The notes beneath the pieces were generated by a model. That model ran no database searches. It saw only the letters and a list, made by a program, of their open reading frames with translations, and was not told the DNA's origin. A program made the position numbers and the translations under genes. This document shows positions 35,934-45,718 of a stretch of DNA of 64,000 nt, in pieces. The stretch's first letter is position 1, and each line of letters opens with the position of its first letter. The stretch is from JAAOIF01 sp965206195 (GTDB lineage: Bacteria; Pseudomonadota; Gammaproteobacteria; PS1; Pseudothioglobaceae): assembly GCA_965206195.1 (NCBI GenBank), contig CBDBIZ010000011.1, positions 1,364,001 through 1,428,000 of the forward strand, given 5' to 3'.

Positions 35934-36520
35934 TGCAAATTAAAGAGCGTATTCGCGGTTATTTACCCGTTGCAATTGATATTGAAACTGGCGGTTTTAA
36001 TAATAAAACTGATGCTATACTTGAAGTTTGTGCGATTATCATTGGCATTGATGAGGCGAATAAATTCTATCCTAAAGCTCCGCAACATTTTCATATAGAG
36101 CCTTTTGAAGGGGCTAATCTTGAACCAAGCGCGCTGAAATTTAACGGTATTGATGTGGACAATCCACTACGTATGGCAGTGAGTGAAAAACAAGCCTTGA
36201 GTCAAATTTTTAAACAAGTTGAAACTGAGGTAAAACACCAAGATTGCGCCCGCGCTATTTTGGTGGGACATAATGCTTTTTTTGATTTGGGTTTTTTATA
36301 TGCAGCAAGTCAGCGTGCAAAATTTAAAAACCCATTTCATCAATTCTCCACGCTTGATACTGTGAGCCTTGCAGCACTGTGTTATGGCGAGACAGTATTG
36401 GCTAAAGCCATGAATAAAGCTGATATTGAATTTGAAAATCTACAAGCACACTCAGCACTATACGATACCCAAAAAACCGCTGAGTTGTTTTGTCAAATTT
36501 TTAACCAACAAGCGTTTTAG
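35930..36520 (+). CDS. rnt: Ribonuclease T
   Basis: A 3' to 5' exoribonuclease of the DEDD family that trims tRNA and 5S/23S rRNA ends. The 196-residue protein has the DEDD residues in AIDIETGGFN (Asp18, Glu20), HNAFFDLGFL, and the final HSALYDTQKTAELF with His and Asp. It matches E. coli RNase T throughout, including RGYLPVAIDIETGGF. It is coupled to the upstream acetyltransferase gene and overlaps the convergent plsC by 20 bp at the 3' ends. Confidence 0.96.
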   Translation: MMQIKERIRGYLPVAIDIETGGFNNKTDAILEVCAIIIGIDEANKFYPKAPQHFHIEPFEGANLEPSALKFNGIDVDNPLRMAVSEKQALSQIFKQVETEVKHQDCARAILVGHNAFFDLGFLYAASQRAKFKNPFHQFSTLDTVSLAALCYGETVLAKAMNKADIEFENLQAHSALYDTQKTAELFCQIFNQQAF

Positions 36521-37208
36521 TTTGTAATTTTGCCCAGCTTTGAGTTTCCTGAGTAAGTATTGCAATTGATTTTTCTTTAGTAACAATAGGCTTTCCAATG
36601 ATTACTGTAATGACACCAGGATGTTTAATAAAACTGCCTTTAGCCCAAAGTCTGCCAGCATTATGATAGACTGGCAAAATATCGCACCTAGCTTTTTTAG
36701 CAATAGCAATACCGCCTTTTTGATAGTGCCCGAGTTGCCCATAAGGCTGGCGAGTGCCTTCAGGAAAAATCACCAAAAAAATATCATTTTTAATTCTATT
36801 GACGCCTTGGCTAATTACTTTTTTTAGGGCTTTTAGTTTTTCACCACGATCAATGATAATTGGCTTTAGTAGTGCCAGCCCCCAGCCAAATATTGGTATC
36901 CACAGCAGTTCTTTTTTTAATACCCAAGTTTGTTGTGGAAAAATTCTTTGAAAAGCAAACGTCTCCCAAGTAGATTGATGATTGGAAATAATTACGCAGG
37001 CTGTATTTGGAATATTTTCTGCGCCAATCATTTGAGTTTGAATATTACAAGTGATATTTAACCACCAAATATTAAATTTTCCCCAGTTTGATAGCCAAGC
37101 ATAACGCCACTTAAACGGCAATAATGCACTTAAAAAACCACCAAACACCACAATTATTAAAGCAATTTCTGAGCCTAAAAGAAACAAAGACGACCTTAAA
37201 TACAGCAT
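36501..37208 (-). CDS. plsC: 1-acyl-sn-glycerol-3-phosphate acyltransferase
   Basis: Membrane acyltransferase that makes phosphatidic acid, 235 residues. The motif NHQSTWET takes the place of the classical NHxxxxD, a variant seen in one proteobacterial PlsC subgroup. FPEGTRQP is the second motif. A hydrophobic N-terminal segment (about 5-28) anchors it. It lies alone between convergent rnt and divergent gph. Confidence 0.92.
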   Translation of the reverse strand: MLYLRSSLFLLGSEIALIIVVFGGFLSALLPFKWRYAWLSNWGKFNIWWLNITCNIQTQMIGAENIPNTACVIISNHQSTWETFAFQRIFPQQTWVLKKELLWIPIFGWGLALLKPIIIDRGEKLKALKKVISQGVNRIKNDIFLVIFPEGTRQPYGQLGHYQKGGIAIAKKARCDILPVYHNAGRLWAKGSFIKHPGVITVIIGKPIVTKEKSIAILTQETQSWAKLQTKTLVG

Positions 37209-37250
37209 AATATTTCCCTTAGTTGTAATTCTAATAATTTTAACTTTTTT

Positions 37251-37889
37251 ATGAGTATTAATACTATTTTATTTGACTTAGACGGCACGCTAATTGATAC
37301 CGCACCAGATTTAGCTTATGCGCTAAATACCTTGCTGGCAGAAAATGATATGCCGCAAAAGCCGTATGATGAGATTAAACCTTTGGTTGCTTTGGGCGGC
37401 AAGGCCTTGATAAAGTTTGGTTTTGATTGTGATGAGTCGCATTTAGAATTTAGCAATAGACACCAACGAATATTGCATATTTACATCGATAATATTGCGA
37501 GAAATTCAAAGCTATTTGCAGGGATTAGCTCTATTTTACAAAATCTAAAGGATAGAAATATGTTTTGGGGCGTGGTTACTAATAAGCCTGAAAATTTAAC
37601 TCATTTGTTGTTAACAAAATTAGGATTAAAACCTGATGTGGTAGTGTGTGGTAATACTTTAGAATTTAACAAGCCTCATCCTGCGCCACTACTGTATGCT
37701 TGCATACAATTGGGCGTTTTACCGAAAAATTGCTTATTTGTAGGGGATGATAAAAACGATATATTAGCAGGAAAAAACGCAGGAATTAAAACTGTTGCGG
37801 TAACGTATGGCTATGGTATGGTAAAAAAAGATTGGCCTTATGATTATTTAATTACCTACCCACAGGAGTTAGAAAAATGGCTATTGTAG
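37251..37889 (+). CDS. gph: Phosphoglycolate phosphatase-like HAD hydrolase
   Basis: A 212-residue HAD-family phosphatase. Motif I is LFDLDGTLIDTAPD, motif II is VVTNKPE, and motifs III/IV are KPHPAPL and VGDDKNDILAGKNAG, all of the Gph/PGP type. It probably removes 2-phosphoglycolate from oxidative DNA repair and, in a CO2 fixer, from RuBisCO oxygenation. It overlaps rmuC by 13 bp. Confidence 0.9.
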   Translation: MSINTILFDLDGTLIDTAPDLAYALNTLLAENDMPQKPYDEIKPLVALGGKALIKFGFDCDESHLEFSNRHQRILHIYIDNIARNSKLFAGISSILQNLKDRNMFWGVVTNKPENLTHLLLTKLGLKPDVVVCGNTLEFNKPHPAPLLYACIQLGVLPKNCLFVGDDKNDILAGKNAGIKTVAVTYGYGMVKKDWPYDYLITYPQELEKWLL

Positions 37890-39085
37890 AAATTCTTATA
37901 GGGACTATTATTGGTGGGTTATTAGTGTTTTTGTGGCTGCATAAGTCACGCCAAATTTTAACCATTAAGAATGCTAAATTAAGTATAAAAAATGAATCTC
38001 AACAGCAACAAAACAGTGAATTACAAGCCACTATTAACCAACAACAAGATCAATTAATAATTCTCAATCAAGCAAACACCAAACTTGATACACAATTAAA
38101 AGAACGAGCTAATACTAAAGCTAAGATGAGTGATGATTTTAAAAAAATTGCCAATGAAGTGCTGAAACAAGATAGCCTTAATTTGAGTGAGAAAAATGCA
38201 GATTTATTGGCACCACTTAAAACACAAATACAAGATTTTCGCACTAAAATAGAAGGATTATCTACTGAACAAGCTAAAGACAGAAGCACTTTAAAAGAAC
38301 AAATTAAAACTTTGAGCGATGCCCACCAAACCACTTTGAAAGGTGCGGAAAAACTCACTAATGCACTCACTTATGACAACAAGCAACAAGGTAATTGGGG
38401 TGAGATGGTTTTGGAAAATATACTACAAAATTCTGGTCTGACAAAAAACCATGAATATGAATTGCAAAAAGTTTATAGAAATGAGGATGATAAACTGTTA
38501 AAACCTGATGTGATTGTGCATTTACCAGGTGATAAAGATATTGTGATTGATTCAAAAGTATCGCTGGTAGCGTATCAAAATTATATTGCCAATAAAGATG
38601 AAAGACAATTAGCAGCACATACTAAATCTATTGAAAAACATATTAAAGATATTAGTCTTAAGAACTATCAAAATTTGCACAACATTACTACATTAGATTA
38701 TATTTTTGTGTTTTTTCCTATTGAGGCATCATTATTAGTGGCTTTAGAGCAAAAACCTAGCTTGTTTGATGATGCTATTAAAAAAAATGTTGCCTTGGTT
38801 TCGCCATCAACTTTGATGATGAGCCTAAAAATTGTGCACCATATTTGGCAAACTGAAAAACAAAACAAACATACGGATGAAATCATGCGTTTAACAGCCA
38901 ATATGGTTGATAAACTGTACGGTTTTGTTGAGTCTATGGATAATTTAGAAGGGCAGTTAAAAAGAGCAACCCAGAGTTATGACGAGGCAAAAAAGCGCTT
39001 GAATAGCGGCAAAGGCAATGTCTTTTCGATTGCTGACAATATTAAAAAATTAGGCGTTAATCCTACAAAACGATTAAAAAAATAA
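37877..39085 (+). CDS. rmuC: DNA recombination protein RmuC
   Basis: A 402-residue RmuC-family protein. It has an N-terminal membrane anchor (LIGTIIGGLLVFLWL, about 7-21), a long coiled coil (about 30-165), and a nuclease-like RmuC domain containing QGNWGEMVLENILQNSGL, KPDVIVHLPGDKDIVIDSK and DYIFVFFPIEASL. The family limits inversions in E. coli and has been linked to phage restriction. It lies between gph and an SDR gene with 1-13 bp overlaps. Confidence 0.95.
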   Translation: MAIVEILIGTIIGGLLVFLWLHKSRQILTIKNAKLSIKNESQQQQNSELQATINQQQDQLIILNQANTKLDTQLKERANTKAKMSDDFKKIANEVLKQDSLNLSEKNADLLAPLKTQIQDFRTKIEGLSTEQAKDRSTLKEQIKTLSDAHQTTLKGAEKLTNALTYDNKQQGNWGEMVLENILQNSGLTKNHEYELQKVYRNEDDKLLKPDVIVHLPGDKDIVIDSKVSLVAYQNYIANKDERQLAAHTKSIEKHIKDISLKNYQNLHNITTLDYIFVFFPIEASLLVALEQKPSLFDDAIKKNVALVSPSTLMMSLKIVHHIWQTEKQNKHTDEIMRLTANMVDKLYGFVESMDNLEGQLKRATQSYDEAKKRLNSGKGNVFSIADNIKKLGVNPTKRLKK

Positions 39086-39834
39086 TGAATATTGCAACTG
39101 ATTATAAAATCACTCAAGGTGAGCTAAATGATAAAGTTATTTTAATAACAGGCGCGAATCGCGGCTTTGGACGAGCGATGACGCTGGATTTAGCAAAGGC
39201 TGGAGCAACTGTGATTATGCTAGGTCGTGATTTGAGTGCGTTAGAGGCGGTTTATGATGAGGTGCTGAATTTGGGCTATCAAGAGCCTATTTTGTATCCA
39301 CTAGATTTAGCAGGGGCAACACCTGAGCATTACAAACAACTGCAAAGTGATATTTTGAGTAATTTTTCTGGGTTAGATGGGCTGATTCATAATGCTGGCG
39401 TTATTGGTACCATGATGCCAATCGAGCAGTATGATATTAAACTTTGGTATTCAACCATGCAAATTAATGTAAATGCGGCATTTATGCTGACGCAATTTTT
39501 AATTCCTGTGTTAAATAAATCAGATGATGCACGAGTGTTGTTTTTATCTTCCTCAGTAGGGCGCAACGCTAGGGCTTATTGGGGGGCATATGGAGTGAGT
39601 AAATTTGCAATTGAAGGTTTAAGCAAAACTTTAGCTGAAGAGCTGGAAAAAACCAATATCAACGTTAACTCACTTGATCCAGGGGTAATGCGTACTAAAA
39701 TGCGACAAAGTGCTTATCCCGCTGAAAATGCTGATAATAATCCACTGCCAGAATACAAAAGTCCAGCCATTGTGTATTTAATGAACGAAAAAACTAGAAA
39801 ATTAAATGGAGAGCAATTAACGCTAAAAGATTAG
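39085..39834 (+). CDS. Short-chain dehydrogenase, YciK-like
   Basis: A 249-residue Rossmann-fold SDR. The cofactor loop is ITGANRGFGRAM (near 21-32), IHNAGVIG is the NAG motif, and the catalytic Ser and YxxxK are in FLSSSVGRNARAYWGAYGVSK. YciK of E. coli has a similar arrangement and unclear substrate. It starts at the base where rmuC ends and converges on suhB. Confidence 0.88.
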   Translation: MNIATDYKITQGELNDKVILITGANRGFGRAMTLDLAKAGATVIMLGRDLSALEAVYDEVLNLGYQEPILYPLDLAGATPEHYKQLQSDILSNFSGLDGLIHNAGVIGTMMPIEQYDIKLWYSTMQINVNAAFMLTQFLIPVLNKSDDARVLFLSSSVGRNARAYWGAYGVSKFAIEGLSKTLAEELEKTNINVNSLDPGVMRTKMRQSAYPAENADNNPLPEYKSPAIVYLMNEKTRKLNGEQLTLKD

Positions 39835-40631
39835 CGTTGTAAGTCAGCAGTTAAATGTGGATGAATGGTTTTGAGAATGGCTTTAAAAACTTTTTCATTG
39901 CCTGCCACGACATTGCCAGTTTCTAAGTATTTGTCTCGCCCTGAGAAGTCACCAATAAACCCTCCAGCTTCTTGCACTAATAATGCACCAGCAGCAATGT
40001 CCCAAATATTGAGCTCAATCTCCCAAAAACCATCTAGTCGTCCAGCGGCTAAGTAAGCCAAATCTAGTGCGGCTGAGCCAGCACGGCGAATACCTGCCAC
40101 TTGTGGATGAATGAATTTAAACATTTCTAAATAAGCATCTAAGTGTTGCGGCGCTTTGAAAGGAAATCCTGTGCCAATTAATGTGTTATTAAAGCCTTGT
40201 GTATTGGTAGTGCGTATTCTTTGTTCATTTAAATAAGCGCCCTGACCTTTTGAAGCGGTAAACAATTCCTCTTTAAACGGGTCATAAACCACCGCTTGAG
40301 TTGCTTGGTTGTTTTCGTATAAAGCAATAGATACTGCGTATTGTGGAAAGCCATGTAGATAATTAGTAGTGCCATCAAGTGGGTCAATAATCCATTGGAA
40401 TCTTTTATTGCCTAGAATTTCACCATTTTCTTCAGCTAGGATAGAATGTTGAGGAAAGGCATATTTTAACTCGTCTATAATAGCGTCTTCAGCTGCCTTA
40501 TCTACCTCAGAGACAAAATCATTAACAGCTTTGTTTTCAATGGTTAAAAGGTCAATTTGATTGTGATATCTAAGGACAATATCGCCAGCCTTGCGTGCTG
40601 CTTTAACAGCAATATTGAGCGTAGGATGCAT
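39831..40631 (-). CDS. suhB: Inositol monophosphatase family protein SuhB
   Basis: A 266-residue Mg-dependent phosphatase. Metal sites are AEENGE (near 69-74), WIIDPLDGTTNYLHGFP and WDIAAGALLVQEAGG, the complete set for the family. In E. coli SuhB also joins the Nus antitermination complex on rRNA operons, and nusB is present in this window. It is divergent from trmJ, 12 bp away. Confidence 0.95.
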   Translation of the reverse strand: MHPTLNIAVKAARKAGDIVLRYHNQIDLLTIENKAVNDFVSEVDKAAEDAIIDELKYAFPQHSILAEENGEILGNKRFQWIIDPLDGTTNYLHGFPQYAVSIALYENNQATQAVVYDPFKEELFTASKGQGAYLNEQRIRTTNTQGFNNTLIGTGFPFKAPQHLDAYLEMFKFIHPQVAGIRRAGSAALDLAYLAAGRLDGFWEIELNIWDIAAGALLVQEAGGFIGDFSGRDKYLETGNVVAGNEKVFKAILKTIHPHLTADLQR

Positions 40632-40643
40632 AAATGAGATACC

Positions 40644-41393
40644 ATGGAAAAAGACACAAATTATACCTTTGATAATATTCGAGTGGTTATGGTTAACACT
40701 ACCGAGCCAGGTAATATTGGTGCGAGTGCTAGAGCAATGAAAAATATGAATTTATCAAAACTTTATTTGGTCAATCCTAAGCATTATCCATCAGCTGTGG
40801 CAACTGCCAGAGCAAGTGGGGCGGATGATGTGCTCTCAAAAGCGGTGGTGTGTGGGTCGCTCAAAACAGCACTACGCGGCGTACATTTAGTGATAGCTGC
40901 TAGTGCACGACAACGCAATATTAAGTGGCAACAAACCGATGTGGTTGGTGCGTGCGAAAAAATTACCAAGTTATCCAAAAACCAAAAAGCAGCTGTGGTA
41001 TTTGGTACAGAAAAATACGGTTTAACCAATCAAGAATTAGAGTTGTGCCAAGTTCTGATGACCATTCCAGGCAATCCTGATTATTTTTCGCTCAATGTAG
41101 CGTTTGCGATTCAAGTATTCGCTTATCAGTATTATGTCTTTAGCACAACAACCAAATTTGACAACAGTAGCAATAATAAATTAGCGAGTTTTGATGAATT
41201 AGAGGGTTTTTACAACCATCTTAGTCAAGTGCTTGAGCATATTGAATATTTTGAAGAAAAACGCCCTAAAGCATTGTTAATGCGTCGATTACGTCGCCTT
41301 TTCACTAAAACAGAGCTTGAAAAGGAAGAAGTGGCTATTTTTCGAGGAATTTTAAGAAATATTAAGGCTTTTGATAACAGCCAAAAAAAATAA
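40644..41393 (+). CDS. trmJ: tRNA (Cm32/Um32) methyltransferase TrmJ
   Basis: A SPOUT-class 2'-O-methyltransferase, 249 residues. It shows the SpoU motifs TEPGNIGASARAMKNMNL (near 16-33), VVFGTEKYGLTN, and IPGNPDYFSLNVAFAIQVFAY, which form the trefoil SAM site. The C-terminal helices contain the TrmJ part RPKALLMRRLRRLFTKTELE. Iron-sulfur genes often follow in other genomes but not here. Confidence 0.95.
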   Translation: MEKDTNYTFDNIRVVMVNTTEPGNIGASARAMKNMNLSKLYLVNPKHYPSAVATARASGADDVLSKAVVCGSLKTALRGVHLVIAASARQRNIKWQQTDVVGACEKITKLSKNQKAAVVFGTEKYGLTNQELELCQVLMTIPGNPDYFSLNVAFAIQVFAYQYYVFSTTTKFDNSSNNKLASFDELEGFYNHLSQVLEHIEYFEEKRPKALLMRRLRRLFTKTELEKEEVAIFRGILRNIKAFDNSQKK

Positions 41394-41480
41394 CAACTAC
41401 TCAATTCACACACAACTTCTGTTAATACTCACTAAGTAAAATTGGCAAATATTCTACTTAGCGACAGTTAGTAAAAAAAT

Positions 41481-43331
41481 TTATGAGATTAGTTTATTCA
41501 TACGTTTAACAAACTTAGCAGGGTCTTTGAGTTGCCCACCTTCACTTAAAACTGCTTGATCAAACAACACTTGAACCAAGTTTTTATCAACCTTGGTTTT
41601 GAGTCTTTTGACCAACGGATGTTTTGGGTTGATTTCAAGAATAGGCTTGGTCTGTGGCACATCTTGACCTAAAGATGCCATAATTCTTTCCATATTGCCG
41701 CCCATCTCATTTTCATCAGCCACCAAGCAAGAAGGGGATTCACTCAGGCGATTAGAAATCTTTACCTGTTTGACTTGGGATTCAAGAATTTTGTTAACTT
41801 TTTTAATAACTTCTTTAAAATTTTTAGCTGTTTTTTCTTTGGTTTTTTGATCTTCCTTAGAATCTAAATCTTCCAAACTGCCTTTAGCAATGGATTTGAG
41901 TGGCGTGCCTTTGAATTCGGTAAAGTTACTTACCAGCCACTCATCAACGCGGTCTGAAAGCAATAACACTTCAATGTCTTTTTGATTAAAAATCTCTAAG
42001 TGCGGCGAGCCTTTAGCACTCTCATAAGTTTCAGCAGTAATGTAATAAATGGCTTTTTGGTCTTTTTTCATACCCTCAACATAGCCTTCAAGGGTGGCAG
42101 TTTGCGCTATATTATCGCTTTTGTTAGTGGCAAAACGTAATAATTTGGCGATTTTGTCCTTATTGGAAAAATCTTCCACCATGCCTTCTTTCATCACCAT
42201 GCCAAATTCTTGCCAGAAAGTGGCATATTTCTCAGGCTGGTTGTTTGCCATTTTTTCTAATTCTTTGAGAATGCGACTAACTGAGGCTTTACGAATGGTA
42301 TCAACCACTTTGTTGCTTTGCAAAATCTCACGTGAGATATTTAGTGGTAAGTCAGCGCTATCAATCACACCTTTGACAAAGCGCAAATATAATGGCATTA
42401 ACGCTTCATTGTCTTCCATGATAAACACGCGCTTGGCATAAAGTTTGATACCGCCTTTACGTTTTGGCTCCCACATGTCAAACGGGGCTTTTGATGGGAT
42501 AAATAGTAGTGAAGTGTAATCAAGATTACCCTCAACACGGTTGTGTAATTGCGTGAGTGGCGGCTCAAAATCATAGGTCAGGGATTTATAAAATTCATCA
42601 TAATCCTCTTGTTTTAGCTCGCCTTTATCTTGCGTCCAAAAGGCGTTGGCTTTATTAACCGCTTCATATTCGATTTGTTTGTCATCTTCTGAGGCTTTAA
42701 CCATCATAATCGGCACAGTAATATGGTCTGAATATTTTGAAATAATTGAGCGTAAGCGGTAGTTGTCTAAAAATTCTTTTTCATCTTTTTTAATGTGTAA
42801 GGTAACAGTTGTCCCAAAATTAGGGCACTTAACTTTTTCAAGGTCGTATTTACCTTTGCCTGTTGATGTCCATTGCGTGCCTTTTTTGCCTTTAGAGCCC
42901 GCTTTTCTAGTGATTAATGTAACTTTGTCAGCGACAATAAATGCTGAGTAAAAACCCACGCCAAATTGACCAATTAGGTTAGAGTCTTGTGCTTGTTTTT
43001 CATCTAGGTTTTTTAAGAATTTTTTGGTACCAGAATTGGCAATGGTGCCGATATTCTTATTCACTTCTGCTTCACTCATACCAATACCGTTATCAGTAAT
43101 AATAATAGTACCAGCATCTTTGTTAACATCAACATGGATTTGTAATTCTTCCTTACCTTCGAGCAAGGCATCATTTGCAAGCGATTCAAATTTAAGTTTA
43201 TCAATTGCATCAGAAGCATTAGAGATTAACTCACGTAAGAAAATTTCTTTGTTTGAATATAAAGAATGAACCATTAAATCAAGCAGTTGAGAGACTTCTG
43301 TTTGAAACTTATGTGTTTGTTTTGTTGCCAT
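41481..43331 (-). CDS. htpG: Chaperone HtpG (Hsp90)
   Basis: A 616-residue Hsp90 homologue, similar to E. coli (624). The ATP site is intact: LRELISNASDAIDKLKFE, TDNGIGMSEAEV, IANSGTKKFL and GQFGVGFYSAF. The middle-domain catalytic Arg region is INISREILQ-like (LPLNISREILQSNK), and the C-terminal dimerisation domain follows. It is monocistronic, with xerC divergent across a 67 bp gap. Confidence 0.98.
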   Translation of the reverse strand: MATKQTHKFQTEVSQLLDLMVHSLYSNKEIFLRELISNASDAIDKLKFESLANDALLEGKEELQIHVDVNKDAGTIIITDNGIGMSEAEVNKNIGTIANSGTKKFLKNLDEKQAQDSNLIGQFGVGFYSAFIVADKVTLITRKAGSKGKKGTQWTSTGKGKYDLEKVKCPNFGTTVTLHIKKDEKEFLDNYRLRSIISKYSDHITVPIMMVKASEDDKQIEYEAVNKANAFWTQDKGELKQEDYDEFYKSLTYDFEPPLTQLHNRVEGNLDYTSLLFIPSKAPFDMWEPKRKGGIKLYAKRVFIMEDNEALMPLYLRFVKGVIDSADLPLNISREILQSNKVVDTIRKASVSRILKELEKMANNQPEKYATFWQEFGMVMKEGMVEDFSNKDKIAKLLRFATNKSDNIAQTATLEGYVEGMKKDQKAIYYITAETYESAKGSPHLEIFNQKDIEVLLLSDRVDEWLVSNFTEFKGTPLKSIAKGSLEDLDSKEDQKTKEKTAKNFKEVIKKVNKILESQVKQVKISNRLSESPSCLVADENEMGGNMERIMASLGQDVPQTKPILEINPKHPLVKRLKTKVDKNLVQVLFDQAVLSEGGQLKDPAKFVKRMNKLIS

Positions 43332-43398
43332 TTGTTTATTTCCAGTTTATGCGTAAAATGTATTTATATGGTCAAAGCACAAAAAAACAAGAGATGTA

Positions 43399-44277
43399 GT
43401 GGATAAACAAATTCTAGATTTTATTCATCATCTTAAAGTTGAGCGTCGCTATGCGCTAAACACCCAGCATGCTTATCAGGCAGACTTACAAGCATTGCTT
43501 AGTTTTATGCGTGAAAAGGGTGTTAATAACTGGGCAGATTTAACCAGTGAACACCTTAATTTATTGATTATGACTATGCGCCACGGCAATATTGATGGGC
43601 GTACTATTCGCCGGCATTTGTCTGCTATTCGTGGTTTTTTAAAATATTTGGTCAATCAAAACCTGTTGTCAAATAATTGTGCGCTGGGACTACAAACTCC
43701 AAAAATGGACGCAAACTTACCACAAACTTTGGAATATGAACAGTTGTTACAATTACTCAAGCCACGTTCTGATAGGCTTACAGAGCTTAGAGATGTGGCT
43801 ATTATTGAGGTGATTTATTGTTGCGGGATTAGAGTCTCAGAGTTAGTCGGACTAAATATTGAGAATATTGATTTCAAGCAAGGTTTTATTAGTGTAATGG
43901 GTAAGGGTGCTAAGATGCGTAATACGCCTTTGGGTGTATTTGCACAGCAGGCTATTAGTCGATATTTACAAAAATCTAACACACAACACAATGCACTATT
44001 TATCAATAACAAACACCAAAGAATTGGCATTCGTTCGGTGCAAAATATGATTAAAAAACGTGCGCTCGAAGTTGGTATTAAAATCAATGTGCATCCGCAT
44101 ATGCTACGTCATGCAGCGGCATCACATTTTTTACAATCCAGCCACAATTTACGTTCAGTGCAAGAGTTTTTAGGACATAAGAGCATCAAATCTACTCAAG
44201 TATATACCCATTTGGATTTTTTAGAACTCTCGAAAGTGTATGATAAATGTCATCCACGTGCCAAAAAAACGTGCTGA
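43399..44277 (+). CDS. xerC: Tyrosine recombinase XerC
   Basis: Resolves chromosome dimers at dif together with XerD. The 292 residues carry the N-terminal SAM-like domain (ALNTQHAYQADLQALLSFM) and the catalytic set: Arg in GIRVSELVGL, Lys in VMGKGAKMRNTPLG, HxxR in HPHMLRHAAASHF, and His and Tyr in FLGHKSIKSTQVYTHLDF. VSELVGLNIENID and the GKGAKMR context fit XerC better than XerD. It starts with GTG and overlaps tsaC by 31 bp. Confidence 0.9.
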   Translation: MDKQILDFIHHLKVERRYALNTQHAYQADLQALLSFMREKGVNNWADLTSEHLNLLIMTMRHGNIDGRTIRRHLSAIRGFLKYLVNQNLLSNNCALGLQTPKMDANLPQTLEYEQLLQLLKPRSDRLTELRDVAIIEVIYCCGIRVSELVGLNIENIDFKQGFISVMGKGAKMRNTPLGVFAQQAISRYLQKSNTQHNALFINNKHQRIGIRSVQNMIKKRALEVGIKINVHPHMLRHAAASHFLQSSHNLRSVQEFLGHKSIKSTQVYTHLDFLELSKVYDKCHPRAKKTC

Positions 44278-44810
44278 ACTTTAGAGCGCAATTAGCTGCT
44301 AATTATCTAAAATCTGGCAGTGTGATTAGCCATCCTACCGATACCATTCAAAGTCTAACTTGTCTGCCACGCTTTGAGCATTCGTTGTGTAAAATATTAC
44401 AACTAAAACGCAGAACTGCCACTAAAGGCTTGATATTGCTGGCAAGTGATACGGATTATTTTTCTAATTTTGTGAAAAATCCTTTGCAATTAAAAAATGT
44501 CAAAAACACCAGCCTGCCAACCACTTATCTACTCAAAGCAGCATCAGATGTTTCTCAATTATTAACTGGTGAATTTGACACCATAGCAATTAGATTAACC
44601 GATAATATCTTAATTACAAAGCTGTGCAAAGCTACTAATAGTGCTTTGGTTTCTACCAGTGCTAATATTGCTACCCGGCGTTGTGCTGACACTATGCTGA
44701 ATTTAAAAATAGCTTTCGGTGCAGAACTAGATTTTACGATTGCACCAACAACCGATAATAATAAACCTTCAAAAATTATTGACTTACAAACTGGAAAAAG
44801 ACTCAGGTGA
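44247..44810 (+). CDS. tsaC: Threonylcarbamoyl-AMP synthase TsaC (Sua5/YrdC)
   Basis: Makes threonylcarbamoyl-adenylate for t6A37 of tRNA. The 187-residue YrdC-fold protein has ISHPTDTIQSLTCLPRFE (substrate loop), the Lys/Arg region KRRTATKGLILLAS, and STSANIATRR. Some positions differ from E. coli, but the fold markers are complete. Its start lies inside xerC and its stop overlaps hemF (GTGA), so the three genes form one unit. Confidence 0.9.
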   Translation: MSSTCQKNVLNFRAQLAANYLKSGSVISHPTDTIQSLTCLPRFEHSLCKILQLKRRTATKGLILLASDTDYFSNFVKNPLQLKNVKNTSLPTTYLLKAASDVSQLLTGEFDTIAIRLTDNILITKLCKATNSALVSTSANIATRRCADTMLNLKIAFGAELDFTIAPTTDNNKPSKIIDLQTGKRLR

Positions 44811-45718
44811 TTGACCAAGTTAGACACTATTTGCTAAATTTGCAAGCCGATATTTGCACACAATTAGAGGTACTTGATGGCAAGGCTAATTTTATTAAAG
44901 ATGAGTGGCAAAAAGCAGATGGTGCTGGCGGTGGTTTAACGCGTGTTTTTACTGATGGTGGGGTATTTGAACAAGCTGGGGTTAATTTCTCCGTTGTGCA
45001 TGGTGATAATATGCCTGCTTCAGCTACGCAGTTGCGACCCGAGCTAGCAGGGCGCAGTTTTAGTGCGTTAGGCGTGTCGTTGGTGATACACCCGCGCAAT
45101 CCTTACGTGCCTACTTCACATATGAATGTGCGATTTTTCATCGCAGAAAAACCAAGTGAGGCGCCAATTTGGTGGTTTGGCGGCGGCTTTGATTTAACGC
45201 CGTATTATGGGTTTGACGAAGATGCGGTTTTTTGGCATCAAATGGCTAAAAATGCTTGTGATGCCTTTGGTGAAAATGTCTATTCAAAATACAAGAGATG
45301 GTGTGATGACTATTTTTACATAAAACATCGTGGTGAGCAACGCGGTATTGGCGGATTATTTTTTGACGACCTGAATGCAGACAGTTTTGATGAGTGTTTT
45401 GCCTTTATGCAAAGTGTGGGTGATACCTATATTAAGGCTTATCGACCGATTGTAGAAAAAAGAAAACACACTCAGTATGGCGAGCGTGAAAGGCAATTTC
45501 AACTGTATCGGCGCGGACGTTATGTGGAATTTAATTTGGTGTATGACCGTGGGACTTTATTTGGCTTACAAACTGGTGGTCGCGCCGAATCAATTTTAAT
45601 GTCACTGCCACCATTGGTGCGTTTTGAATATCAATATAAGCCTGAGCCAGCAACGCCAGAAGCGCAATTATACGAGCATTACCTTAAACCTCAAGATTGG
45701 CTAGGGTTAGAAAAATGA
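44807..45718 (+). CDS. hemF: Oxygen-dependent coproporphyrinogen III oxidase
   Basis: Uses O2 to decarboxylate coproporphyrinogen III in haem synthesis. 303 residues with VIHPRNPYVPTSHMNVRFF, WWFGGGFDLTPYY, IKHRGEQRGIGGLFFDDL and YVEFNLVYDRGTLFGLQTGGR, all diagnostic. It starts with GTG overlapping the tsaC stop. The oxygen-dependent enzyme suggests life with oxygen, at least at low levels. Confidence 0.98.
   Translation: MIDQVRHYLLNLQADICTQLEVLDGKANFIKDEWQKADGAGGGLTRVFTDGGVFEQAGVNFSVVHGDNMPASATQLRPELAGRSFSALGVSLVIHPRNPYVPTSHMNVRFFIAEKPSEAPIWWFGGGFDLTPYYGFDEDAVFWHQMAKNACDAFGENVYSKYKRWCDDYFYIKHRGEQRGIGGLFFDDLNADSFDECFAFMQSVGDTYIKAYRPIVEKRKHTQYGERERQFQLYRRGRYVEFNLVYDRGTLFGLQTGGRAESILMSLPPLVRFEYQYKPEPATPEAQLYEHYLKPQDWLGLEK

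Noticed and set aside
43332..43398. Heat-shock (sigma-32) promoter for htpG
   Set aside because: On the minus strand CTTGTTT and GACCATAT are present but only 11 bp apart, and the -10 part is poor.
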